NCBI RefSeq assembly: GCF_000143415.4
Contig: NW_003314321.1
Coordinates: 186,001-250,000 of the forward strand
Source of the DNA: Selaginella moellendorffii
Lineage: Eukaryota > Streptophyta > Lycopodiopsida > Selaginellales > Selaginellaceae
Length of the DNA: 64,000 nucleotides
Reading direction: 5' to 3'
Below are positions 23,186 to 33,109 of this stretch, piece after piece (within the stretch, counting starts at the first letter, position 1; every line of letters begins with the position of its first letter). Both the position numbers and the translations under genes were made by a program. The notes beneath the pieces were generated by a model, which ran no database searches, was not told the DNA's origin, and worked only from the letters and a program-made list of their open reading frames with translations.

Positions 23186-24019
23186 TTACTCGGCCCACCA
23201 GAGGGCGATCTGCTTGCGGCGCTTGATCTTCTTCTGGAGCTGGAGGAGACCGTAGAGAAGCGCCTCGGCGGTGGGCGGACACCCGGGGACGTAGATATCC
23301 ACTGGGACAATCCGGTCACAACCGCGAACCACAGCGTACGAGTAATGGTAGTAGCCACCGCCATTCGCACAGCTTCCCATCGAGACCACCCAGCGCGGCT
23401 CGGGCATTTGATCGTAGACCCTGCACGTAGAAAACTATCAGTTGACGCAAGGAAAGAACGCTCAAGAACTTTGGAAAGAACTCCACACCGACACAAAGAA
23501 CAATGGAGATCTTCACGACAAAGAACAACGAAGATCTTCACACCGACACAAAGAACAATGGAGATCTTCACGACAAAGAACAACGAAGATCTTCACACCG
23601 ACTCAAGGCAAAGAGAAGGAAACTAAAAAGGAAGAGAGAAAAACCAAGTACCTGCGAAGAGCTGGAGCCATCTTGTTGGTGAGAGTCCCAGCCACGATCA
23701 TGCAATCCGACTGCCTGGGGCTGGGACGGAAGATCATTCCAAACCTATCCAAGTCGTAGCGCGCGGCTCCAGTGTGCATCATCTCCACGGCGCAGCACGC
23801 CAGGCCGAAAGTCATGGGCCAGATCGATCCCGCTCGCACATAATTGATCACGGAATCGAGCTTGGAGATGACGAAATTCGCCAGGCCGGAGGATTCCCCG
23901 CTGCTGCTGGATGTGGCATAATCCGCCCTGCTGATCGCCGGCAAGCTGCTCTTGAGAAGATTTGACCTCGCCGCGGTGCTGGACACCGCCATTCGAGCTG
24001 CCCTGGGAAGCAGCGCCAT
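23186..24019 (-). CDS. NDUFS7: NADH dehydrogenase (ubiquinone) Fe-S protein 7, PSST subunit of complex I
   Basis: Core subunit of mitochondrial complex I carrying the [4Fe-4S] cluster N2, the last electron donor to ubiquinone. Exons 23652-24019 and 23186-23420 give 200 residues. The first 40 residues form a mitochondrial presequence ([20 protein letters not shown]). The family core follows: [60 protein letters not shown], and [15 protein letters not shown]. The expected cluster ligands are present as Cys75, Cys76, Cys140 and Cys170. Length is typical for plant PSST. Nuclear location of this subunit is normal in plants. The single intron holds a tandem repeat. Confidence 0.97.
23484..23604. 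repeat. 55-bp tandem repeat inside the NDUFS7 intron
   Basis: CACACCGACACAAAGAACAA recurs at 23484 and 23539, with a third partial start at 23594; the copies differ by almost nothing. It makes this intron (231 bp) three to four times longer than most introns of the window. Within each unit, ACAAAGAACAA and GAGATCTTCACGA-like tracts repeat again at about half the period. Confidence 0.85.
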
Positions 24020-24225
24020 AGCTGCCGCTGCGTTGAGAGGGAGAGGGCAAAGATCACAAACGATGCCAAGGCGATGGAGGTGCGTACCTCGAAGAAGACG
24101 GTGCGCTGCACAAACCCTAGCTCTCGTGTTTTACCCTTTAAGAACTCAGCCAACCACAACGCGCCACGTGTTCATATAGTTTTGTGCCCTAATTCCATTT
24201 TCTAGGGCTTCTGGGCAGGAAGGAA

Positions 24226-25184
24226 ATGTATCATCCATCGCGCGGAGGCGTCCGGGGAGGCCGCGATCGTAAGTAGTCTATGCTTGATCGATCATCAATC
24301 TCTGAATTGGCGGTGGCGCAGAGTTTAATTGGGACGATGTCAAGGTCGATAAGCATCGAGAGAATTACCTGGGCCACAGCGTCAAAGCTCCAGTGGGACG
24401 CTGGCAAAGAGGTATCTATTCCATTCCACTCTTCCTTTGGCGATCAGACTCCTCCATTCCATTCCCATTGTTTCCTTTGGCGATCAAACTCATTCTTTCA
24501 TTGTTTCCTAACTCTTCTCTCTTGATTTTTTTTTGCTTCTTCCAGGCAAAGATTTGACATGGTACGCAAAGGGAGGAGGATTGGCCGACGCTGCCGCGAA
24601 GGCAGAGATCGAGAGAATCAAAGCCGAGGAAGATCAAGCAATGCGCGAGGCCTTGGGCTTGGCTCCTACTCGAGACAAACGCAACCAAGTCAATCGTCTC
24701 GACAAACACGAGCTGGAGGAGCTTTTGAAGCCTGGAAAAACTGCCGAGGAGCTCTCCGAGACTTACACTGCAGCGGAACGAATCCAAGGACTTGGGTTTG
24801 GACCGTAAGTTTGCTCCCTACCCTTCTCGTGTCACGCGCTCACTGTCGGTTTCCCTGCGCAGTACAGCAGCAAGTAAGAAACAACGAGGCTACGAACGGG
24901 GAGAACAATTGGCGGGGATACAACCGGAGAAGCTCGCAACCAGTGAACCAGCTGCAACCTCTACAGATGGTGGCAAGAGGAGCAGCAAAGAAGAAACTAA
25001 GGAGCGGAGGAGGCAGGAGAAGAACGCTCGCAAAGAGGAGAGAAAAGCGGCTAAACTCGCACGCAAGGAAGAAAGGCGGCACCAAAAGGAGCTCAAGCGA
25101 AGATCATCCGGGAAAGACGAGGATCGAGACGAGGACGAGCAGCAGCACTCAAAGAGGCAGCGACACGATTCAGACTCGGATTAA
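24226..25184 (+). CDS. Multiple myeloma tumour-associated protein 2 (MMTAG2)-like protein
   Basis: Exons 24226-24268, 24322-24411, 24546-24804 and 24863-25184 give 237 residues. The N-terminus [20 protein letters not shown] followed by [20 protein letters not shown] and GKDLTWYA is the conserved block of this eukaryotic family (kinase-phosphorylation-type domain), whose molecular job is not settled. The middle is acidic/basic helix ([19 protein letters not shown]), and the last exon is lysine/arginine rich with coiled-coil-like runs and ends HDSDSD, suggesting a nuclear protein. The start was chosen because the MYHP motif is the family start. It is divergent with NDUFS7 (about 200 bp between start codons), so the two may share a promoter region. 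Confidence 0.85.
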
Positions 25185-26870
25185 AAGCGTGAGAAAACGG
25201 AGATAGAGAGAGAGAGAGGTACTTACTTGCTTCTTTGCGTTTATCAGCAAAACTTTGCGTTGCGTGATTTACTCAGAGCGATCGCTGCGCGCACGATGTG
25301 GGACCTTGAGTAAATCTTCTATCTGTAACGGCTGCTCGCTAGCTGGCGGCTGTGCTGCCGGTTACGAGGAAGACGAATGACATGGCTGTGGGCGTCAGTC
25401 CCGGCAGGTCTAACGGATGCCCCCACATTCGGCGACAAAACAAAACCCGACGCGGAGTGTCGTACTCCTTCCCCGGCCCCTTCCGTACGTGTTTGTTGTG
25501 CTTATCTTCCTATTATTCGCTCTTGTGTGCTCTTGTGTGCCATGGCAGATTATCTGAGGTCGTAGTACCAAGATCTGGAACACAGCTAGTCAGTAAAAGA
25601 GAGATTTTTAAGCATCAAACTGGGAGAATCTTACTCGAGATCGAAACCACCACCACCATGGTCGTTTGTCGGCACTAGGAGCTCTGCTGCGAAGGTAAAA
25701 AATTGAAGAATCGGCCGCACGCAACGCCATTTGTGAGAGAAGACCCCACACCGTTCTAATTCTGGTACCTGTTGCAATAGCGGGGTACCTTTCTCTGTCG
25801 CGCCTCTGTGGTTTCTGTCTTGCTTCTAGCTCGTCGTTCCTTGTTTGAGAGCACCAATGCATGCATCCAGCCAGCTAGCCAGTGTGGTTTTTTCAACGTT
25901 TAACTAGCACCACGATCAACACAGCAAGCAATGAATGAGCGCCCGTAAAGACAAAGAAAAAACAGAGCTCACTCACTCAATGTTTAGTCGTTCAGCGCAG
26001 GTTACCAACCTCCAGCACGCACATCAAACACAAGTCTTTTGTTATCTCGTAGAGCAGAAAAACACAAGTTACCGCTTGTGTCGCCCCGTCGGTTTGTTGT
26101 CTTAGCACCTAATTACCTTTGTCGCTGTCGGCTGTCTCACTATCGAATGAGATCACAGGATGGTAATCCGGGACCGATCGGAAAACTCGTAAACTTCTCT
26201 GTGGGAAAACGTATGATTAGTAGATGATCAGCCAAATGATAGAAAGAATTTCCACACCTACTTCGTTGGACTGGTCGCATTCGAAACCATGCTTTTCGCT
26301 TTATCGCAACCAACCTGAAAGTGAGATTTTTCACCCCTTTTTTCCACCATTTCCCTCTTTTTGCTTTTGTCCCTGCTCGCGTATGTTTGCTTGTTTGATT
26401 GTTTGCTTGCTTGATATCCCCCCTGCTGCAACTTTGCCTTTGTCTGTAAGATGATCCACCTGGAAGGAGGCAGCCAACTTAATCATCTCCTTGAATGTTT
26501 TGCGTGTCTTGTGGGACCTAGATTCGCCATCACCCCCTGTCTGAGGCGCCCGATTTCCTGCTTGATCTCTCCCTCGTCCCTGTGCCACGATTGGCTCTGC
26601 TTTTATGAGCAAAGGCCAGGATATAGGCACGCTCTTTTCTTGTGAGCTCCCTTGTTCCCACCTCCACAAGCTTATATATTTATCGTCTCCTGCTTTCGAG
26701 CACCCTGTCTGCTGCTACTCTTTCCAAGAACACTCTTGAAATTCCCCGCGCCAATCGCTAGAGAGAAGCTCTTGTTCTTGTTCTTGTTCGTTTGCCTTGT
26801 TTGTGCTTCGAGAGAACCTGGAATGCTCTTAAGCCTCCTGCATTTTCACGTTGTTTCCCCGTCTGACGGT
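25185..26870. other. Intergenic region and leader of the VQ gene
   Basis: No supported gene in about 1.7 kb. Open frames here have no recognisable domain. The part next to the VQ gene is pyrimidine rich (repeated CTTGTT near 26770) and probably forms promoter and 5' leader; an in-frame open stretch from 26652 has no stop before the VQ start but encodes only low-complexity hydrophobic sequence. Confidence 0.5.
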
Positions 26871-27425
26871 ATGGAGTACGGAAGAAATCTTCATAGGACC
26901 AGCAAAGGCTCTCACACCATCCTCAAGTCGATCTCTCCTTCTTCTTCGCCTTCTAGCAGCAGCAGCAGTAGCAGCAGCAGCACTAGTAGTAGCGATGGCA
27001 GTGATGGTCATTCTGAGCGTCCCCCAAGGCACCGCGTGCCGGTCATTAGAGTAGTTCACATCTTCAATCCCACTGTCATAAAGACGGACGCCGCCAATTT
27101 TCGATCTCTGGTTCAGGAGCTCACTGGCAGAAGTTGCAGCAACGATACCAAAGTCGGCACTGTTCGATCGAAGTCCCGGCAGAGCTGTGCTTCCGTCCCC
27201 GAGCCAGAGTCCAACAGAATCCTGGTGCCGCCTCATATTCTCAAGTTGTCCATGAATACGCCCCCAAGAAGAAATCCCATCTACATCCCAGAGAGGCTCG
27301 GCACTTTCAGCGACATCGACATAATGTCCAGCTTTCAAGAGCCCGTCATGGACTTGAGCAGTATGCTGCCATCTCTCGGTGGTATGGAGATCAACGACGA
27401 AGGCTTACCAAGATTTTCCTTTTGA
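26871..27425 (+). CDS. VQ-motif protein
   Basis: Plant VQ proteins are small regulators that bind WRKY transcription factors through the FxxxVQxLTG motif. Here the motif is FRSLVQELTG at about residue 74-83, preceded by VIRVVHIFNPTVIKTDAANF, the usual flanking strand. Before it lies a serine run of about 25 residues (residues 19-45), and the C-terminus is rich in proline with LPSLGGMEI. The gene has a single exon of 184 codons, as is common for the family. I chose the ATG of MEYGRNLHRTSK; an in-frame ATG lies 17 codons upstream. Nuclear or plastid location cannot be told from the sequence. Confidence 0.88.
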   Translation: MEYGRNLHRTSKGSHTILKSISPSSSPSSSSSSSSSSTSSSDGSDGHSERPPRHRVPVIRVVHIFNPTVIKTDAANFRSLVQELTGRSCSNDTKVGTVRSKSRQSCASVPEPESNRILVPPHILKLSMNTPPRRNPIYIPERLGTFSDIDIMSSFQEPVMDLSSMLPSLGGMEINDEGLPRFSF

Positions 27426-27638
27426 GGCCCAGCTTGTGTCTGCAAGCACCGATTCACAGTCTCAGTCGGGGAGATATAGCAAAAGCTTAGTGAAAAATCT
27501 TTGCCTTTCTTTCTTTGTGTTTTTCCTCACCAGTTTTTGATCATAATGCAAAGTCAGCTTGCTTTCTGTTACGAGTTCTTCCACATTCGTATCATCTATA
27601 GTAAGTGTTAAAACAGAAGAGCTCATTAGATTCAAGGT

Positions 27639-28801
27639 TCAGCGATAATAAGCCATATGACGACTAGAAGCCCAAGGTGAGGCTTGAACTGGCAGAGAGG
27701 ATTTCGGCCGAGACTCTCTAACCTTCCTCTCGTCTCTGAGCCATGGCTCGATAATATTTAGAAGGCTCGTAACGGAATCGCCAGTACTAAGAAGGTCAGA
27801 AGCCATGGTAAACCGCTCAAGTTTTCCATCAACCACATAGGCCAGGTGTGTTGCCCAGGCCTCCAATCCGTCAAAAATGTGTGTTGCATAAACAATGGTG
27901 CACCCTCTCTACATCCAAGCAGCCTCTCAGCCTCTAAAAAATTATCATCAAGATTTTGTGTTGCATACCTCTGTGCATTCCTCTATAAAAAAGCTCAGCA
28001 AGTCCATCCTTCCAACCACGTCTAAATCCACAGTGATCTCGTCCAGCAAGAGAACCTACATCCTTGATTATCAATGATTTGCGAGCCGAATCTATAGAAA
28101 ACATCCCCACCTTATAAGGTCGCAGAAGCCCCATGCAAATTTGCACGCGGCGACGCTGACCGTCGGAAACTTTATGCATTTTCCACTGCAGGTTGATATC
28201 CAAAAGATCTATCAATCTTTGTCGTCTATCCGAATCGATTCCTTCGACTGCGTACAAAACAGGAAGAGTTTTGGATCGAGCCATCGAACAAAAAAGAATC
28301 CCAAAAGACACGATAGAACTTACCACCAAAGATCATGTGTTCTGCTGTAAAATCCCCTTGCAATGGCACATCACCCTTGGAGGAAAAAAAAAAAGAGCTT
28401 CTCAGGAAGGCCACAAGCTTACAAATGAGAAAAGAAAATACCGCTGAGCCGATAGGACGATTCCAAGACTCTCCGAGGTATGCAAGATCTCCATCGCATG
28501 TAAGCGCGGTATCATGGAATGCCGATCTTCCGAGCACCTGGACAACGTCTTTCCCACCGACGAGGTGCTTACCAGCGAAAATCCGCAGCAGAGTCGTCTT
28601 GCCTGCACAGATTTCCAGTCAAAATGTAGCTCACATCGATCACGCACCCGCTCCATTCGCTCCGACGAGCAGGCATCGCGTCCCAGGAAGCAGCGCCAGC
28701 GACAGATCCGCGACGAAGGGAGCCTGACCTGGGTAGCTGAATTGCAGCGCCCTCACCGACAATGCTGGCGCTGGCGATGGCGCCACTCCTTCGTGCTCCA
28801 T
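27639..28801 (-). CDS. ABC transporter I family ATPase (ABCI19/20/21, CAF16-like)
   Basis: Soluble ATP-binding cassette protein without membrane segments. Exons: 28648-28801, 28442-28602, 28324-28375, 28111-28247, 27969-28055 and 27639-27908; total 286 residues. Walker A GANGAGKTT spans the first intron; the signature is [16 protein letters not shown], Walker [13 protein letters not shown], and the switch His is in [11 protein letters not shown]. The order [20 protein letters not shown] and [13 protein letters not shown] is diagnostic for the plant ABCI19-21 group, related to yeast CAF16. In Arabidopsis the group acts in cytokinin-linked seedling growth; that role is only transferred by family here. 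The C-terminal extension is short. Confidence 0.92.
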
Positions 28802-29453
28802 CTCGCTCGCCCTGCCCTAAAATAAATTTGCATATTCTCATAGATGCTTTGTGCAGAGAATGTACGCTTCACATGGCAGGAAAGATCCCAGTGAGTGGTA
28901 AACCAGCTGGATCGGTTGAAATAGCGACGCGCGCGACGCGACCAGTTGTAACAAAACTCGAAGAAACATGACCGTTATCCTGACGTGGCGGTCCGCAGGC
29001 GGTCCGGGTTCGATCCTCGGCGCTGCCAGATTTCTTTCCTGTTCCTCTCGCGAAAAAGAAAAAGATGGGGGAGGGAACAACCGAAGGAGCGCTTGAATAG
29101 AGTCTCTAGGGTTTTGACATTTTCGGACAAGGCGACCGCGAAGGAATGCGATGATCCTGATCCTCTTCTAGGCGATCGTCATCGCGCATTCTCCGGCCGC
29201 GTCGCGCAAGCGCTAGGGGGATAGGTAGCGGGGGGGATTAGGATTATCGCGCATCGGCGGCAGCGACGATCGATCGATCGATAGCGCCGAGCGATCAGTG
29301 GATCAAGTCAATGTAGCAGGAGAAGCCCGAAATATTCCATTATGCTGTCAGGATCGCGACGACGATGAAAATCGATGCCGCAATATCGGTGAGTGAGAGA
29401 TCTTCCCCTTTTAGATCGCTGCCGCCCCCTTTATGGTCTGATTCCCCTCTGTT

Positions 29454-31961
29454 TTGGTCACCGGCCAGGAGATGGGAGGGATGAGGGGTAATTTCTCCTC
29501 GCCAGACTGCTGCGATGTCCCGGGAACCAGGTGTCGCTGCAAGTGGCGATGGACGAATCCAGGCTGCTGCTCCAAGTGCCATGACAAGCTTCGCCATGGA
29601 GATTGCCTTTTGTCGTCGCCATTCCTCTTCTTCCTGTGCTCCTTTGCGGTGTTTGGTGGCGTGGGCATGCTCTTCGCGTGGCTCACTTTCTCGCCGTATC
29701 AGTACCAGAGGCTAGCCGTGACTGGGAGCGGGTGTCAGCCTGATAATGAGGGTTCCTGGGCCATTGGAGTCTTTCAAGGAGCTAGCCCGTTCAGCCTAGA
29801 ACCCCTGGAAAAGGTTTGCTTATTTCCTTCTTTTCTTACAGACGACTTTAACCTTGCTTTTCTTTGAACAGCTAAGCGTGAACAATGATGCCGGGTCAGC
29901 CTGGCCAGTGGCAAACCCCGTGCTCACTTGCGCATCCGCATCTGATGGGAACCACGCAAGCAACTTTGTGGCGGACCCCTTCCTCTATCTCCGCGTAAGT
30001 CGTCGCTATCAGATTCTCTCCTTTATTTTTTTATGGTGTTGATTCCCGTTTACTTAAGGACGAGAGCATGTACATCTTTTATGAGTCGAAGAATTCCGTC
30101 ACGATGCAAGGAGATATTGGGGTTGCCGAAAGCCTTGATCAGGGAGCTACATGGAAAACACTTGGCATCGCATTGGACGAGCCTTGGCATTTGTCGTATC
30201 CCTTTGTTTTCGATCATGATGGCCAGGTAAGAGGCTATGTGGCCATGCTCTTAAGTGCGGAACTCACTTTCGGCAGGGTTTGCATGCCAGGTTTACATGA
30301 TGCCAGAAGGCAGCTCCCAAGGCGATCTAAGGCTTTATCGAGCCGTCCAGTTCCCGCTGCAGTGGACCCTCGAAAAAGTTCTCATTCGCAAACCACTGGT
30401 TGACGCGGCTATGGTGGAGTACAACGGCCTGTTCTGGATCTTTGCGTCGAACTTCCAGCGTTTTGGCTCCCGCAAAAATGGTGAGCTCGAGGTGTGGTAC
30501 TCTTCAAGTCCCCTGGGTACGTGGAAGCAGCACAGGGGGAATCCAGTTCGGAATGGTGACAAGAGCTTAGGTGCTCGCAATGCTGGGAGGCTGTTTATAT
30601 ACAACGGTCACATCTACAGGCCGGGTCAAGACTGTGGCTCCACGTATGGTAGCCGGGTGAAGCTGTTTCGCGTGGAGACCCTCACGAAAGACAAGTTCAA
30701 GGAAGTAGAGGTTAGCTTCAGTTTTGAAGAGTCTCATAAAGGGAGGTATGCATGGAATGGGGTGAGGCACCACCATCTGGACGCACAGAAGCTGCCATCC
30801 GGGAACTGGATTGCAGTGATGGACGGAGACAGGGTGCCGTCAGGCGACTTGTCGGTGCGGATTTATTTTGGTGCTGCGGCCCTGCTGTTTTTGGTGCTCT
30901 TGAACGTGGCGGTAGGCTGGCTCCTGGGATTCTGCGTGACTTCTCCAAAGTATATGAGCCTTGGAAAGAGAGGGGATGCTTCGCTGACGTCGTGGATAAG
31001 GGTTCCACTCTCGTCAAGGTTGCACAGGACAGTGTTGAGAATCAACAGGGACAGTCTTCCGTTCCGCAATCGCTTGCGTTCCAACCTCTGCTTCCGACTC
31101 TGGCTGTGCTTCCTGGTAACTACAATGTGCGTGGCCTCCATCTGTGTGGCGGTGAGGTGCTTCTTCGGTGGTAGCGGTGCCGACGAGCCTTATCCAGTGC
31201 AAGGCGTCTACTCGCAGTTTACCATGCTTACGATGACGTACGACGCCAGGATATGGAACCTGAAGATGTATATCAAGCACTACTCGCGGTGCCCGTCCGT
31301 GCAAGAGATCGTGGTGGTCTGGAACCACGGGACGCCGCCAGACCCCAGTGACTTCGACTCGGCTGTTCCCGTCAGGATCCGGGTGGAGCCAACGAACTCG
31401 CTGAACAACAGGTTTAAGCCAGACCCGCTCATCAAGACGAGGGGGGTGTTCGAGCTGGATGACGACATTATGGTGACTTGCGATGACGTTGAGAGGGCCT
31501 TCAGGTCGTGGAGGGAGAAGCCGGGGCGCATCGTCGGCTTTTATCCCCGGCTTATTGATGGTGATCCGCTCGAGTACAGAAACGAGAGACACGCTCGGCG
31601 GGGCAAAGGCTACAACATGATTCTCACAGGGGCAGGCTTTATGGACGGGCAGACGGCATTTGAAAGATACTGGAGTCCGGATGTGGAGCAGGCCCGTGCC
31701 GTGGTGGACGAGCTATTCAACTGCGAAGACATCCTGCTCAACTTTCTGCTGGCGAATGGCACCACGTCCCGGACAGTGGAGTATGTCCACCCCTCCTGGG
31801 CGATCGACACGTCGAGGTTCTCAGGCGCAGCCATCAGCAAGGATACAAAGACACACTACGACAAGCGCAGCCAGTGCCTGGCGAGGTTCGCCAAGTTGTT
31901 CGGGAGGGTGCCCGTGCGGAAGTGGGAGTTTGGCACTCGACGAGACGGGTGGGATCACTGA
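29454..31961 (+). CDS. GINT1: Glucosamine inositolphosphorylceramide transferase-like GT64 protein
   Basis: Golgi membrane enzyme of sphingolipid synthesis, adding a sugar to glycosyl-inositol-phosphorylceramide. Exons 29454-29813, 29872-29994, 30059-30226 and 30291-31961 give about 773 residues. Order: N-terminal anchor (about residues 49-72); a domain shared only with GINT1-type proteins, with SGCQPDNEGSWAIGVFQG, NPVLTCAS, NFVADPFLY and WHLSYPFVFDHDGQVYMMPE, resembling a five-bladed beta-propeller; two hydrophobic helices (about 410-500); then the GT64 domain with FTMLTMTYDARIWNLKMY, VVVWNHG, FELDDDIMVTCDD (the DxD metal site), MILTGAGFM and NCEDILLNFL, ending KWEFGTRRDGWDH. Length and layout match the plant family. 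The start could instead be the ATG six codons downstream. Confidence 0.93.
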
Positions 31962-32830
31962 CGAGAGATCATCTGGCGATACTTTTGCTTTTGCGGAGTG
32001 GTGGAAGCTCAACTTGGTCACGAATCACGAAGAACAAGGGTTGCTTGATCGATGGCAAGTGTACAATTGGCACAGGCAGCAGTAGCAACAGCAATAGCAG
32101 CAGCAGCAGCACACGGGGTCCTTCCTTGGACTCGTTCGGGTTTGGGATTTTCTCGCTTTTTTTTTTTTTCCTTCTTCTTCTTCTTCTCTCTTTTGTTTGT
32201 TTCTCACGTAGCTGTGTTTTTTCGTTTTATCTTTCCTTCCTCTTGTACATTACGAGACAGAGCGTCAAGTGAAGTGGCCTTTGTCTATCCATCCATCCAT
32301 CCACATCGCCTTCCTCGCCTCTCTATCCGGAGAAAGTTTGGAATCTCTCTCGTTCCAAGAGAAACAACCAGATGCTGGGCTAAATGATTTCCATGATTTC
32401 TCTCTATCCGAAGATTCCCCCCCCTTCCTTGTTCATGGAAAGCTCCAGCCAAGATCACAAAAATCTATAACATACTCCTTTAGCTTTTGGAGGATGGCGG
32501 GGACCCAACAATCATTCAAGCTGCATATAAATGTGGGGGCGTGGGTGGCCATCCACATGTGATATGGCCTCAATACCAGAGAATCCAACCAATCCAACTA
32601 AGATCCTCACACAAGAGCTTTCTTTTGGCCCACCATCATTTTATTTTTAGGGTTCTTGGTGTCGCCATCTAACCCAGACTGCCCCGCACGGGAATCGAGC
32701 CCCGAACATCCCGACAAAGGAGAGAAAATGCACGTACTCACTTACTCTGCGTGCCCGCACCACCGTGTGGCTCTGCGCGGCAGCAGGGGAGGGGAGAGGG
32801 TAAAATCCCCCTGTCACCCATGCTTGCGGC
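31962..32830. other. Intergenic: GINT1 3' region
   Basis: No gene supported. Contains CAG-repeat-like AGCAGCAGC near 32095, a poly-T tract near 32158, pyrimidine-rich DNA, and a short (CCAT)n run at 32290-32305. A tRNA-like B-box on the minus strand near 32700 was considered and rejected. Confidence 0.5.
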
Positions 32831-32944
32831 GAATATTCCCGGCACAATGTCTGCGGGATATTCCGCTGGGCGGACAGAATATTTCCCTCGAAGCGGGATA
32901 TTCTGCTAGCTCGACGGAATGTTCCGTGGTGGTTGGAATCTTCC
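32831..32944. promoter_or_regulatory. Array of six heat-shock-element-like palindromes upstream of CYP710A
   Basis: Six short palindromes of the form GGAATNTTCC occur at 32831, 32856, 32877, 32896, 32916 and 32935: GAATATTCC, GGATATTCC, GAATATTTCC, GGATATTCT, GGAATGTTCC and GGAATCTTCC. The steps are 25, 21, 19, 20 and 19 bp, about two helical turns. Three contain a perfect GAANNTTC, the core of a heat-shock element. The array ends 165 bp before the start codon of the sterol desaturase. A regulatory role is inferred. Confidence 0.5.
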
Positions 32945-33109
32945 GTCTTCCGGGCGGCTATGGGGGGCGGCGGGGCCGAGGCGGAGGGGATGACGCCGAT
33001 ATATTGGCAGGGATGGTGATTAGGGTTCTTCCTCGTGGGCGCGGCGGGCGGCCGAGGTTGATCCGCGGCGATCGAGGACGACAGCGCGGCGGCGGCGGGG
33101 CGGCAGCGG

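Noticed and set aside
28985-29035. Possible tRNA gene around GGTTCGATCC
   Set aside because: Only the B-box is present; no matching acceptor stem or A-box lies upstream, so no cloverleaf can be drawn.
30752-31592. Long frames in other phases within the GINT1 last exon
   Set aside because: They overlap the well-conserved GT64 frame and have no recognisable content.
32670-32790. Possible minus-strand tRNA or SINE with GGCTCGATTCCC
   Set aside because: The 3' part looks tRNA-like but the anticodon and D arms do not fold, and no poly-A or duplication flanks it.
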